DNA of 64,000 nt, from contig NZ_CP022315.1 of the NCBI RefSeq assembly GCF_002216775.1, positions 2,790,001-2,854,000 of the forward strand. The letters are read 5' to 3'. A program made the position numbers and the translations under genes. This document shows, piece by piece, positions 9,772 through 20,325 of this stretch; the stretch's first letter is position 1; every line of letters starts with the position of its first letter. Source of the stretch: Virgibacillus phasianinus (GTDB taxonomy: Bacteria > Bacillota > Bacilli > Bacillales > Amphibacillaceae). The notes below the pieces were generated by a model. That model was not told the origin of the DNA and ran no database searches. It was given only the letters and a program-made list of their open reading frames with translations.

Positions 9772-10653
9772 ATGCCGTTTTTCACGAAAAAGCGCTTGTT
9801 TATAATTTTAATTGGAATCATAATTTTGGTAGTATTAATAGGATTCTCGCTAAAAAGCAGAGACCAATTAACTGCTCCAGAAGAATTTATTAAAGACACA
9901 GTTGGATGGGCACAAAGTGTTGTACACACCCCGGTTAAATTTATAACAAATATATTTGCGAATATTGATGATTTAAAGGATACTTACAACGAAAACCAAA
10001 TACTTAAAGAAAAGCTTTCCCAATATAAAAGCCTGGTCTATGAGGTCCAAGAGATTAAAGAAGATAATGAAGAATTGAGAAAAACGCTTAAGAAGTCGGA
10101 ATCTATTCGTGACTTCAATCCGATTCAGGCAACAGTTATGTCCAGAACACCCGAACGTTGGGTGGAACAGGTCACCATTAACAAAGGGAAAGTTGATGGA
10201 GTAAGGAACAATATGGCGGTAATTACGGCAGATGGAATGGTTGGTAAAGTCCAAGTAGCTTCAAAACTCACATCAACCGTTCAGCTGCTAACAGGTTTTG
10301 ACCAGTTCAACCGTATTTCTGCAACAATTTCCAAGGAAAAGGGTAATGATATATTTGGCCTAATCGAGGAATACGATGAAGAAACAAATTCCCTTCATTT
10401 TAAGATTATAGAAGAATCGGAAAAAGAAATTAAAAAAGGTGAAAAGGTCTTTTCTTCCGGGATGGGTGGAGTATTCCCGGCTGGCTTGTTTATCGGTACA
10501 GTAAAAGAAGTTGTTCCGGATCAATATGGACTTACCCGCACAGCACTTGTGGAACCCGCTGCTGATATGTTTGAAATAAATAATGTAATTGTTGTGGATC
10601 GAACTTTAGAAGAGAATGATCAAACTGGATCCGTCCAGGAGGATGAGGAATAA
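9772..10653 (+). CDS. mreC: Rod shape-determining protein MreC
   Basis: MreC is a single-pass membrane protein that links MreB filaments to the wall elongation complex. Residues 9-28 form the membrane anchor, residues about 66-112 a coiled coil rich in Lys/Glu/Leu, and the rest the two beta-barrel domains (VTINKGKVDGV and SSGMGGVFPAGLFIG). The 293-residue length is normal. The last base of its TAA stop is the first base of the mreD start, which indicates translational coupling. Confidence 0.96.
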   Translation: MPFFTKKRLFIILIGIIILVVLIGFSLKSRDQLTAPEEFIKDTVGWAQSVVHTPVKFITNIFANIDDLKDTYNENQILKEKLSQYKSLVYEVQEIKEDNEELRKTLKKSESIRDFNPIQATVMSRTPERWVEQVTINKGKVDGVRNNMAVITADGMVGKVQVASKLTSTVQLLTGFDQFNRISATISKEKGNDIFGLIEEYDEETNSLHFKIIEESEKEIKKGEKVFSSGMGGVFPAGLFIGTVKEVVPDQYGLTRTALVEPAADMFEINNVIVVDRTLEENDQTGSVQEDEE

Positions 10654-11186
10654 TGAAGCGATTATACCTCCCTCTCATTCTGTTTGTTTTCGTTATATTA
10701 GAAGGTGTTGCCATTGAATTGTTGCCACCCAGCTTTGTAATAAATGATTTATTAATTATTCCGCATTGGGTTTTTGTTTTTTTATTATACATGGCTATAT
10801 TCTATGATAATGATCGAACCTATTTTTCGGTGCTGTACGGTGCAATCTTCGGCATGATGATTGATATTGTATACACTGGGATTCTAGGTGTTTACATGTT
10901 TGCCTATGCATTTATTATTTACATTGTGAGCGGCATCAGGAAGCTTTTGCATGGCAATATTTACGTAATGATCTTACTTGGTATTTTCGGGATCTCACTG
11001 ACTGACTTTGCTATTTTTTTGATCTATTCAGTGGTGGGACTTACAAACATGATGCTGGCAGATTATTTACTTTACCGTTTACTACCGACCGTTATAGCAA
11101 ATTTATTATTTTTGTTAGTTTTGTACCCATTTACAAAAAATCGTTTGTTAAAGTGGCAGGACGAACAAATTTCAAAAAACAGGTAA
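10653..11186 (+). CDS. mreD: Rod shape-determining protein MreD
   Basis: This 177-residue hydrophobic protein has about five membrane segments and ends with a basic tail. It is the membrane partner of MreC in the elongasome. The start overlaps the mreC stop by one base, with AGGAGGATGAGGAA upstream inside mreC. Confidence 0.94.
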   Translation: MKRLYLPLILFVFVILEGVAIELLPPSFVINDLLIIPHWVFVFLLYMAIFYDNDRTYFSVLYGAIFGMMIDIVYTGILGVYMFAYAFIIYIVSGIRKLLHGNIYVMILLGIFGISLTDFAIFLIYSVVGLTNMMLADYLLYRLLPTVIANLLFLLVLYPFTKNRLLKWQDEQISKNR

Positions 11187-11244
11187 CAAAAAATGACGCG
11201 CTTTGTCGAATGAATGTAAAGAGAATAAATGAGGTGAACTTATC

Positions 11245-11931
11245 ATGCCAGGCAAGAAACAACTTATTACAATAAAGGGTACTAGGGATGGGCTCACCCT
11301 GTTTATAGATGACTCTTGCTCTTATGATGAAGCATACAACGATCTGAGTGAAAAATTATCAACAAATAGACCGCAAAAAGATGAACCGGTAGTTTCGGTT
11401 AATGTTCAACTGGGAAGCCGCTATTTAGACCAAATGCAAACGGACGAATTAAAAGAATTAATTAACAACGGAAATCACTTTATGGTTGAATCCATTCATT
11501 CCGATGTTGTATCAAAAAAGGATGCAATACAGTGGATGGAAGAAAGTGAAGTCAAAATGGTCAATCAGATAGTGAGATCTGGACAAGTCGTGGAAGTTAA
11601 GGGCGATTTATTGTTAATTGGGGATGTGAATCCGGGGGGCAAGGTTGAAGCAACCGGAAATATCTATGTCATGGGAAGCTTACTTGGAACTGCCCACGCG
11701 GGAATAAATGGCAACAGTCAAGCAATAATCGTAGCATCTTTTATGAAGCCAAGCCAACTCCGGATAGCAGACTATATCAGCCGTGCACCAGATTATGAGT
11801 CTGATGGTGTGTATATGGAATGCGGTCAAATCGATGAGAAGCAGGACAAAATTGTTATTGATAGACTTCAAGTTCTTTCACGTAAACAGATTGATTTGAA
11901 TGGGTTTGAGAGGAGAATGAATAATGGGTGA
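11245..11931 (+). CDS. minC: Septum site-determining protein MinC
   Basis: MinC blocks FtsZ ring assembly away from midcell. The 228-residue protein has the N-terminal FtsZ-inhibiting domain (about 1-105) and the C-terminal right-handed beta-helix that binds MinD (VKGDLLLIGDVNPGGKV and YVMGSLLGTAHAG, about 115-200). The ATG follows GAGGTGAAC. The gene overlaps minD by eight bases. Confidence 0.96.
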   Translation: MPGKKQLITIKGTRDGLTLFIDDSCSYDEAYNDLSEKLSTNRPQKDEPVVSVNVQLGSRYLDQMQTDELKELINNGNHFMVESIHSDVVSKKDAIQWMEESEVKMVNQIVRSGQVVEVKGDLLLIGDVNPGGKVEATGNIYVMGSLLGTAHAGINGNSQAIIVASFMKPSQLRIADYISRAPDYESDGVYMECGQIDEKQDKIVIDRLQVLSRKQIDLNGFERRMNNG

Positions 11932-12721
11932 AGCAATCGTAATCACATCTGGTAAAGGTGGAGTTGGTAAGACGACTACATCCGCCAATGTTGGTACAGC
12001 ATTAGCACTGATGGGGAAAAAAGTCTGCCTGATTGATACTGATATCGGGCTCAGAAACCTTGATGTGGTAATGGGTCTTGAAAACCGTATAATTTACGAT
12101 ATTGTTGATGTTATTCAAGAGAGATGTAAACTGAAGCAAGCCTTAATTAAGGATAAACGATTTGAAGATTTAACGTTATTACCGGCAGCGCAAACGAGTG
12201 ATAAATCAGCTGTTACTAAGGATGGAATGATAAAAATTATTACGGGCCTGAAACAAGACTATGATTATATCATTATTGATTGTCCAGCTGGAATTGAGCA
12301 GGGATTTCAAAATGCAATCGCCGGTGCAGATCAAGCAATTGTTGTAACAACACCTGAAAAATCCAGTGTACGTGATGCCGACCGGATAATCGGTTTACTG
12401 GAAAAAGAGGAAATGGATCCACCTAAGCTCGTTATTAATCGTATTCGCAATCATATGATGAAGAATGGAGACATGATTGATGTAGACGGTGTTCTTCAAA
12501 TACTCTCCATTGATCTAATTGGTATAGTAATTGATGATGATGAAGTGATCAAGGCATCAAATAAAGGGGAACCGATCGCGCTTAATCCAAATTCAAGGGC
12601 ATCTATATCATATCGTAATATTGCGAGGAGAATTCTCGGGGAATCGGTACCTTTACAATCAATTGAAGAAGAAAAAGGGATGCTTGTAAAAATAAAACGT
12701 TTTTTTGGAATGAATGCTTAA
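11924..12721 (+). CDS. minD: Septum site-determining ATPase MinD
   Basis: MinD is a ParA-type ATPase that brings MinC to the membrane. The deviant Walker A loop GKGGVGKTT lies at residues 10-18. The last residues (MLVKIKRFFGM) form the amphipathic membrane-targeting helix. The 265-residue length is standard. AGGAGA inside minC serves as its ribosome binding site. No minE gene is present, as expected for bacilli, which use DivIVA and MinJ. A terminator follows. Confidence 0.97.
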   Translation: MGEAIVITSGKGGVGKTTTSANVGTALALMGKKVCLIDTDIGLRNLDVVMGLENRIIYDIVDVIQERCKLKQALIKDKRFEDLTLLPAAQTSDKSAVTKDGMIKIITGLKQDYDYIIIDCPAGIEQGFQNAIAGADQAIVVTTPEKSSVRDADRIIGLLEKEEMDPPKLVINRIRNHMMKNGDMIDVDGVLQILSIDLIGIVIDDDEVIKASNKGEPIALNPNSRASISYRNIARRILGESVPLQSIEEEKGMLVKIKRFFGMNA

Positions 12722-12730
12722 GTTTCATTG

Positions 12731-12767
12731 GATGCGGAAGACAAAATATGTCTAACCGCATCTTTTT
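12731..12767 (+). terminator. Terminator of the mre-min cluster
   Basis: GATGCGG with an AGAC extension pairs with GTCT and CCGCATC, followed by TTTTT. Confidence 0.85.
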
Positions 12768-12781
12768 AATTTGGAGCATTA

Positions 12782-12810
12782 ACATATCTTGTCCATTTGT
12801 TTCATATAGT
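12782..12810 (+). promoter_or_regulatory. Possible sigma-E promoter of spoIVFA-spoIVFB
   Basis: ACATATCT (12782-12789) and CATATAGT (12803-12810), 13 bases apart, resemble the sigma-E consensus (about KMATATT and CATAYNNT). The known sigma-E control of the spoIVF operon in B. subtilis supports this reading. Confidence 0.5.
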
Positions 12811-12843
12811 TTAAGAGAGTATGACAAAGGACGGTGAGTTAAG

Positions 12844-13611
12844 ATGAATCCAAGGATAAATAAAGTTCGTAAGTCAATATCCGCAAGAAAAAGGTCGCGG
12901 GGAATATCTAATTCAGATTCAAATAAGAACAGTTTTACTCCTTTTCCACTAGAAGAGGAAGAAAAACATGGTTATTTCCCTATATTTACTGATAGTGGAA
13001 CGCCAAAGAGAAATAAAAGTAGGCTGGTATCCGGATTTATTTTAAAGGGGATTTTGTCAAGTATACTATTTCTTGGAACTGCATTATTGCTGCAAACGCA
13101 TAGTGAAGTTTTGCAAAAGCCTAAAATTGTTGCAAGTAGTTTATTAACAAACGAATTTCCATTTGCAAAGGTCAACCAATGGTATCAGGATACGCTTGGA
13201 GAACCATTAGCATTGACACCAAAGGGAGATAAGGAAATTTCAAAGAATTCAACGCTTGCTTTGCCTGTTTCGGGTAATATATCCGAATCTTTTCAGTCTA
13301 ATGGTGAAGGTGTTTTAATATCACCTGATGAGCCTTCTGCTATTTCTGTGCTCCGCGAAGGTGTAATCATTTTTGCGGGAAATGACCCAGAAACAAATAA
13401 AACCATCGTTGTCCAACATGCTGATGGAAGCAAGTCAACATATGGTTTCCTAAGCTCCATGAATGTGCATCTTTATGAATTTGTTGACGATAATCAGGTA
13501 ATAGGTAAGTTTGTACCTTCAAATGCTAGTAAAAGTGTTTATTTTGCTATTGAAAAAAACGAAGAGTACGTTGACCCCGTACAGGTGATTGAAGTAAATG
13601 ACCGGTCGTAA
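12844..13611 (+). CDS. spoIVFA: Stage IV sporulation protein FA, regulator of the pro-sigma-K protease
   Basis: SpoIVFA holds the intramembrane protease SpoIVFB in an inactive complex in the outer forespore membrane until a forespore signal arrives. The 255-residue protein has a basic N-terminus, one membrane segment (about 66-84), and a C-terminal LytM/M23-like domain (about 145-250) with GVIIFAG, IVVQHADGSKSTYG and VYFAIEKN. The metal-binding residues of active M23 peptidases are largely absent, as expected for this regulator. It overlaps spoIVFB by 14 bases. Confidence 0.92.
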   Translation: MNPRINKVRKSISARKRSRGISNSDSNKNSFTPFPLEEEEKHGYFPIFTDSGTPKRNKSRLVSGFILKGILSSILFLGTALLLQTHSEVLQKPKIVASSLLTNEFPFAKVNQWYQDTLGEPLALTPKGDKEISKNSTLALPVSGNISESFQSNGEGVLISPDEPSAISVLREGVIIFAGNDPETNKTIVVQHADGSKSTYGFLSSMNVHLYEFVDDNQVIGKFVPSNASKSVYFAIEKNEEYVDPVQVIEVNDRS

Positions 13612-14458
13612 GCTGTTCCCGGTTATTCATATTCATCCTATCCTAATTATCTTTTTATTTATTGGATTCATTACCGGTACATTCATGGAAATAGTAATTA
13701 TGCTTGGGATTGTCTTGTTTCATGAACTTGGGCATTACATAATGGCAACTTCTTTTCAGTGGAGAATAAAAAGTATTACTTTATGGGTATTTGGCGGGGT
13801 AATGGATACTGATGAACATGGTAACAGACCTGTGTATGAAGAGGCTCTAGTTAGCATTGCCGGGCCATTACAGCATGTATTCATTTATTTATTTATTTTC
13901 ATTACTGCTCCAATGAATGTTGTTTCATCTTCCACGATGGAACTTATCTTATACTATAATAATGTTATCCTATTATTTAATTTGCTGCCGGTATGGCCGC
14001 TAGATGGCGGTAAGTGTCTGTTTACCTTATTATCGGCATTTATTCCTTATAAAAAAGCACATACGATCACAATATTAACATCTGTCTGGGTAAGTGCAGG
14101 CATCTTGATCACACAATTATTCATTCTGCCATTTACTTTAAGCTCTGTCTTTATTCTGTTATTTATCCTTTTGGAAAATAGAACAGAATGGAAACAGCGG
14201 TATTATGTATTCCTCAGGTTTTTATCGAAGCGTTTTTATGGAACAAGCTATGCAAAAAAATCAGTTCCGATATATGTTTCAAGCGCGAGAACCTTATTTG
14301 ACGTTTTTTCCTTGTTTATTCGTGAACGAAAACACGTCATTTATATCTCGAACCAGGAAGATAATAGGTCTAAGATTGATGAGGAAGAATGCCTTAGGGC
14401 TTATTTTCATGAAAAGCAATATAGTATCACGGTCGGGGAAGTAAAAAGAATGGGGTAA
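13598..14458 (+). CDS. spoIVFB: Stage IV sporulation protein FB, site-2 metalloprotease for pro-sigma-K
   Basis: SpoIVFB is an M50 family intramembrane zinc protease that removes the pro-sequence of sigma-K in the mother cell. HELGH is at residues 42-46 in a hydrophobic segment, and the third zinc ligand lies in the NLLPVWPLDGGK motif near residue 137. About six membrane segments are visible, followed by a C-terminal domain (about 205-286) resembling a CBS domain. Its likely substrate, pro-sigma-K, is encoded at 61203-61919 in this window. Confidence 0.95.
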   Translation: MTGRKLFPVIHIHPILIIFLFIGFITGTFMEIVIMLGIVLFHELGHYIMATSFQWRIKSITLWVFGGVMDTDEHGNRPVYEEALVSIAGPLQHVFIYLFIFITAPMNVVSSSTMELILYYNNVILLFNLLPVWPLDGGKCLFTLLSAFIPYKKAHTITILTSVWVSAGILITQLFILPFTLSSVFILLFILLENRTEWKQRYYVFLRFLSKRFYGTSYAKKSVPIYVSSARTLFDVFSLFIRERKHVIYISNQEDNRSKIDEEECLRAYFHEKQYSITVGEVKRMG

Positions 14459-14475
14459 ATATCCTAGACGGATAC

Positions 14476-14503
14476 TTGACATATTCTGTGAAAACATGAT
14501 AAT
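14476..14503 (+). promoter_or_regulatory. Promoter of the rplU-prp-rpmA operon
   Basis: TTGACA at 14476-14481 and GATAAT at 14498-14503 with a 16-base spacer precede the L21 leader. Confidence 0.7.
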
Positions 14504-14518
14504 ATCAATACGTTATTC

Positions 14519-14597
14519 ATCGTAGCACCAAATGCTACAACCGCACAGAACAGGTCATAAACTTTTATAATAAAGTACCTGTATGGCGAGTCTGAGT
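14519..14597 (+). ncRNA. L21 ribosomal protein leader
   Basis: Two stems occur between the promoter and rplU: GTAGCA with TGCTAC, and ACAGGT with ACCTGT around a long AT-rich loop. The position, and the GGCGAGTCTGAGTCA tail before the ribosome binding site, fit the L21 leader known from Bacillota, thought to mediate autoregulation by L21. Confidence 0.7.
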
Positions 14598-14617
14598 CAG
14601 TTAGGGAGGTGCAGTAA

Positions 14618-14926
14618 ATGTACGCAATTATCGAAACAGGCGGTAAACAGATCAAGGTAACAGAAGGTCAAGAAATTTACGTGGAAAAAGTTGTTGGAGA
14701 AGCAAATGACTCCGTAACATTCGAAAAAGTTCTTTTTGTTGGTGGAGATGATGTTAAAGTTGGTGCTCCATATGTAGATGGCGCAACTGTAACTGCTAAA
14801 GTTGAGAAACATGGTCGTCAAAAGAAGATCACTGTTTTCAAATATAAGCCTAAGAAAAATTACCATCGTAAACATGGTCATCGTCAACCATATACAAAAT
14901 TAGTTATTGATAAAATCAATTTATAA
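14618..14926 (+). CDS. rplU: 50S ribosomal protein L21
   Basis: This 102-residue large-subunit protein starts with the signature [14 protein letters not shown] and ends with the basic [13 protein letters not shown] segment, which binds 23S rRNA. GGGAGGTG precedes the ATG. It is the first gene of the rplU-prp-rpmA operon. Confidence 0.98.
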   Translation: MYAIIETGGKQIKVTEGQEIYVEKVVGEANDSVTFEKVLFVGGDDVKVGAPYVDGATVTAKVEKHGRQKKITVFKYKPKKNYHRKHGHRQPYTKLVIDKINL

Positions 14927-14938
14927 AGGTAAGTGTAT

Positions 14939-15573
<635 letters not shown>

Positions 15574-15582
15574 ATTTAATGG

Positions 15583-15622
15583 AAAACTCCAATCAATTCA
15601 TTTTATTGATTGGAGTTTTTTT
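15583..15622 (+). terminator. Terminator of the rplU operon
   Basis: AAAACTCCAATCAAT pairs perfectly with ATTGATTGGAGTTTT, followed by more T. Confidence 0.92.
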
Positions 15623-15668
15623 ACGTCTTGGTACCTATAATATGTTCCTTCCGAAATTAGATAATTTC

Positions 15669-15677
15669 TGCTATACT
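15669..15677 (+). promoter_or_regulatory. Predicted extended -10 promoter of spo0B-obg
   Basis: TGCTATACT, the same extended -10 as in front of folC, lies 24 bases before the spo0B start. No good -35 is visible. Confidence 0.45.
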
Positions 15678-15700
15678 TTTGATATTAATGGAGGGATATC

Positions 15701-17516
<1,816 letters not shown>

Positions 17517-17534
17517 ATGAAAAAACACCTGTAT

Positions 17535-17592
17535 TATAAGAAAATCTAAGGCCAATCGTCTTTCCAGACGATTGGCCTTAGATTTTCTTATA
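17535..17592. repeat. Perfect 27-bp palindrome after obg (repeat family 1, copy A)
   Basis: Two 27-base arms are exactly complementary around the loop TTCC. The ends, AGAAAATCTAAGGC and GCCTTAGATTTTCT, match the ends of the repeats at 30492, 33934 and 34027, while the centre differs. It lies 18 bases after the obg stop and could end transcription in either direction. Confidence 0.85.
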
Positions 17593-17682
17593 TTCTAGTT
17601 CAACTTTTTCTGGGTTTCTGCATATGTTGTTAATGAGTGGTTAGCCCAGTTTTTTCACGAAAGGAAAGGAGATTGAACTAGT

Positions 17683-18510
17683 TTGAAAATACACATTGTA
17701 AAGAAGGGGGATACATTGTGGGAAATTGCTAAGATGTATGACGTTAATTTCGAGCAATTAAAAGAGCTAAACTCACAATTATCCAGTCCTGATATGATTA
17801 TGCCAGGAATGAAAATCAAGGTACCTAGTAACGCTAAGCCAGTTAAAAAGGAGGAGGTGCAAGCCAAGGAAAAGGAAATGGTTAAAACCCCATACAAGGA
17901 TATTTCTCCAAAACCTTTGCCAGTCATAAAAGAGGATGAAAAAGAAAAACCGGAAATGAAACCAAATCCAATGATGCCACAGCAAAAACCGATGATGCAG
18001 CAAAAACCACCAATGTACCAAATGCCGCCTATTGATAATGACATGTATAACTATACAACCATCAATTTCTCACAAATGCCTCAACCGGAAAAGAAAGAGG
18101 TAAAGCATAAGGAAAAAAAGCAACCAAAACCGGCACCAATGCCGATGCCAAATCCAATGATGCCTGAGCATATGCACATGCCAATGGTCCCTATGTGCTG
18201 CTACCCGATGCATCCAATGCAGATGAATCAGATGCCTATGCACCACCAGATGCAACCGATGCACCATCAAATGCATCCAATGCATCATGGCAATGCCTCT
18301 CCAATGCAAATGCAACATAAACCAATGCCATGTAAGCAATGTGGCTGTGCAGGGGAGAAGCCGCCTTTTCATCATCATGTAAATAACATGTATGATGATT
18401 TGCCAGAAATGGAAATGCCTAAAAAACCGGAACATAACAATATGGAATGTGATGATAAAAATAACCATCATTATGGAAAATTTAATCAGCCATACCCCAA
18501 ATGGGGATGA
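17683..18510 (+). CDS. safA: SafA-like spore coat assembly protein, C-terminus frameshifted
   Basis: SafA is a spore coat morphogenetic protein that sits at the cortex-coat boundary. This 275-residue frame has one N-terminal LysM domain (IVKKGDTLWEIAKMY to GMKIKVP, about 4-48), a Lys/Glu/Pro linker, and a long tail made of Met, Pro, His and Gln with repeated HHQM and MHPM. Translation starts with TTG at 17683 after AAAGGAGATTGAACTAG. The frame ends at 18510, but the following frame continues the same composition to 18608, and one extra C in the run at 18495-18498 would join them (308 aa). It lies upstream of nadE, where B. subtilis has safA in a comparable position. Confidence 0.85.
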   Translation: MKIHIVKKGDTLWEIAKMYDVNFEQLKELNSQLSSPDMIMPGMKIKVPSNAKPVKKEEVQAKEKEMVKTPYKDISPKPLPVIKEDEKEKPEMKPNPMMPQQKPMMQQKPPMYQMPPIDNDMYNYTTINFSQMPQPEKKEVKHKEKKQPKPAPMPMPNPMMPEHMHMPMVPMCCYPMHPMQMNQMPMHHQMQPMHHQMHPMHHGNASPMQMQHKPMPCKQCGCAGEKPPFHHHVNNMYDDLPEMEMPKKPEHNNMECDDKNNHHYGKFNQPYPKWG

Positions 18511-18608
18511 ATCAAAATTACAGAGATCCTTATCCAGCTCCACCTGGGTTTCAACCATTCCCGACTGCACCAATTAATGATGATGAGGATGAAAATATAA
18601 ACGAATAG
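18501..18608 (+). pseudogene. Out-of-frame 3' tail of safA
   Basis: From 18501 the alternative frame encodes MGMNQNYRDPYPAPPGF and an acidic end, NDDEDENINE, stopping at TAG 18606-18608. The Tyr/Pro/Met composition matches the preceding safA tail, and there is no ribosome binding site of its own. It reads as the true C-terminus of safA, cut off by a one-base deletion in CCCC. Confidence 0.7.
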
Positions 18609-18651
18609 TGAAAACTTCATACACCGCGAGCCTTTCACACTGAATACTAAG

Positions 18652-18683
18652 GAGACGAGTTAACAACCAATTCGTCTCTTTTT
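18652..18683 (+). terminator. Terminator of safA
   Basis: GAGACGAGTT pairs with AATTCGTCTC (one G-U), followed by TTTTT. Confidence 0.85.
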
Positions 18684-18745
18684 CTGTTTTCCGATAACAA
18701 GGCATTTGCTTTTCTAATGTATTTTTTTCCGTTATGAACAAATAA

Positions 18746-18754
18746 TGTTAAAAT
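18746..18754 (+). promoter_or_regulatory. Predicted extended -10 promoter of nadE
   Basis: TGTTAAAAT lies 37 bases before the nadE start. The same string precedes ruvA. Confidence 0.4.
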
Positions 18755-18790
18755 GGATAGTGATATCAGAATACATAAAGGAGTAATCAT

Positions 18791-19531
18791 ATGGAGGAAA
18801 TAATAGATAAGATTGTACATTGGTTGCGCGACCAAGTCGAAGAAGCGAAAGTTAATGGATTATTGGTAGGGGTTAGTGGTGGATTGGATTCAGCAGTTGT
18901 TGCTCATCTGATTAAACGTGCTGTACCTGATCAATCTCTGGGAGCAATTATGCCGCTCGATAGCAGCCCAGATAGTGTGAAACATGCGGAAAAGGTAATT
19001 GAGAGCTGCGGAATTGACAGGATTACGATTGATTTGGCAGAAACCCACAGTGTCATGTACGGTCAAATCCGGGAACAATTGAAACAAAAAAATGAATGGA
19101 ATGAAAAGAATGACCAACTGGCTAATGCCAATCTTCGTGCGCGCTTACGCATGAGTACATCATATGCATTGGCAACAAATTATAATTATTTGGTGGTTGG
19201 CACAGATAATGCATCCGAGTGGTATACAGGATACTTCACGAAATATGGTGATGGCGGGGTGGATATTCTGCCAATAATTGAATTTACCAAAGAGGAAGTT
19301 CGTGAAATGGCACGTGTCCTTGGAGTTCCAGACGAAGTAATTAATAAAAAACCAAGTGCGGACCTTTGGGAAGGACAGACTGATGAAGCAGAGATGGGAA
19401 CGTCCTATGATAAAATTGATGCCTTTCTAAAAGGCAAGGAAATTCCTGAGCATGACAAACGAATTATTGAAAACATGCACAAACGAACGGAACATAAGCG
19501 AAAAGGCGCAAAACAATTCCGCTTATCATAA
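18791..19531 (+). CDS. nadE: NH3-dependent NAD+ synthetase
   Basis: NadE amidates deamido-NAD+ to NAD+ with ATP and ammonia, the last step of NAD synthesis. The 246-residue protein has the PP-loop GVSGGLDSAVV (about 28-38) and the NAD-binding GTDNASEWYTGYFTKYGDGG. No glutaminase domain is present, so it is the ammonia-dependent form. AAAGGAG lies upstream of the ATG. In B. subtilis the nadBCA genes occupy this neighbourhood, while nadE is elsewhere. Confidence 0.95.
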   Translation: MEEIIDKIVHWLRDQVEEAKVNGLLVGVSGGLDSAVVAHLIKRAVPDQSLGAIMPLDSSPDSVKHAEKVIESCGIDRITIDLAETHSVMYGQIREQLKQKNEWNEKNDQLANANLRARLRMSTSYALATNYNYLVVGTDNASEWYTGYFTKYGDGGVDILPIIEFTKEEVREMARVLGVPDEVINKKPSADLWEGQTDEAEMGTSYDKIDAFLKGKEIPEHDKRIIENMHKRTEHKRKGAKQFRLS

Positions 19532-19560
19532 AAGAGTAATTCCTGTAATTAACTAGGGTA

Positions 19561-19606
19561 AAAAACACCTCTTTTAAACATGCTACAAAGTAAAGGAGGT
19601 GTTTTT
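19561..19606 (+). terminator. Hairpin ending nadE that contains the next gene's Shine-Dalgarno
   Basis: AAAAACACCTCTTTTA (19561-19576) pairs with TAAAGGAGGTGTTTTT (19591-19606, one G-U). As DNA it looks like a factor-independent terminator. The 3' arm holds AGGAGGT, the ribosome binding site of the gene starting at 19610, so in RNA the stem would mask it. Confidence 0.75.
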
Positions 19607-19609
19607 AAA

Positions 19610-20155
19610 ATGAGACTTAGATACGGATGCCTGCTGTTTGCAGTTCTTATCGCAGGTGGTTGTGCAAATGGGGGAAACAATGAAGCAAGTGATGACGACC
19701 AAATTCAGTCCCAACCCTTACATTATGAAACAAAGCACGAGCAGAATGAGCGCCTTGATACAGGTGATCAACCCCAAACCCAAACTGAAATAGAAAAAGG
19801 GAACGTAAATAGAGGGGATAACACATCTGGAAACAATACGGATGTATTTACAAATGAACAGTCCAAAGAAATTGCAGACTACTTAATGAAAAGACGGGAT
19901 ATTAAACTGGCTCAAGTGGCGATTACGGATAAGAAAATAGTTGTCGCGGTGATGTTAAATGATCATTCTAATCATGACATTACTGATGGCATCGAGAGTG
20001 ATGTTCGTAAATTTGATAAAAATAAAACAATTGTTGTGTACACGGATGACAATCATTGGGATCGGATGAGCAACCTGAAAGCGAGACTCAAGCAATCAAA
20101 CTTTTCGGATGATCTGAAAGATGATATGAAACGGTTATTTAATCCCAATCGCTAA
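19610..20155 (+). CDS. YhcN/YlaJ-type sporulation lipoprotein
   Basis: The start ATG at 19610 follows AAAGGAGGTG and gives 181 residues with a lipoprotein signal peptide: basic start, hydrophobic core CLLFAVLIA, then a cysteine in AGGC at about residue 18. The mature part is rich in Asn, Asp and Gln (residues 20-85), then a compact C-terminal domain with DYLMKRRDIKLAQVAITDKKIVVAVML. This is the YhcN/YlaJ family of spore-associated lipoproteins. B. subtilis has the cortex protein gene coxA between safA and yrbC, so this is the probable positional counterpart. Confidence 0.8.
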   Translation: MRLRYGCLLFAVLIAGGCANGGNNEASDDDQIQSQPLHYETKHEQNERLDTGDQPQTQTEIEKGNVNRGDNTSGNNTDVFTNEQSKEIADYLMKRRDIKLAQVAITDKKIVVAVMLNDHSNHDITDGIESDVRKFDKNKTIVVYTDDNHWDRMSNLKARLKQSNFSDDLKDDMKRLFNPNR

Positions 20156-20189
20156 TTCTTTAACATTTATAAATGATGTTCACTAACGA

Positions 20190-20222
20190 TAAAAAACCTT
20201 TGTGGGCTAACAAAGGTTTTTT
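20190..20222 (+). terminator. Terminator after the sporulation lipoprotein gene
   Basis: AAAAAACCTTTG pairs with CAAAGGTTTTTT around TGGGCTAA. Confidence 0.9.
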
Positions 20223-20325
20223 GCTGTTTACTAGATGAATACTTAGTGAAGCAATTTTTTGTTTATATAGGTGGGAAAATTTGATATAGTAAAGAAAGAA
20301 ATTTTTCTAGAGAGGAGAATGTCCA

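Noticed and set aside
18070-18573. A 167-codon His/Trp-rich minus-strand frame
   Set aside because: It is the mirror of the Met/His/Pro repeats of safA; the odd composition is a by-product of the opposite strand.
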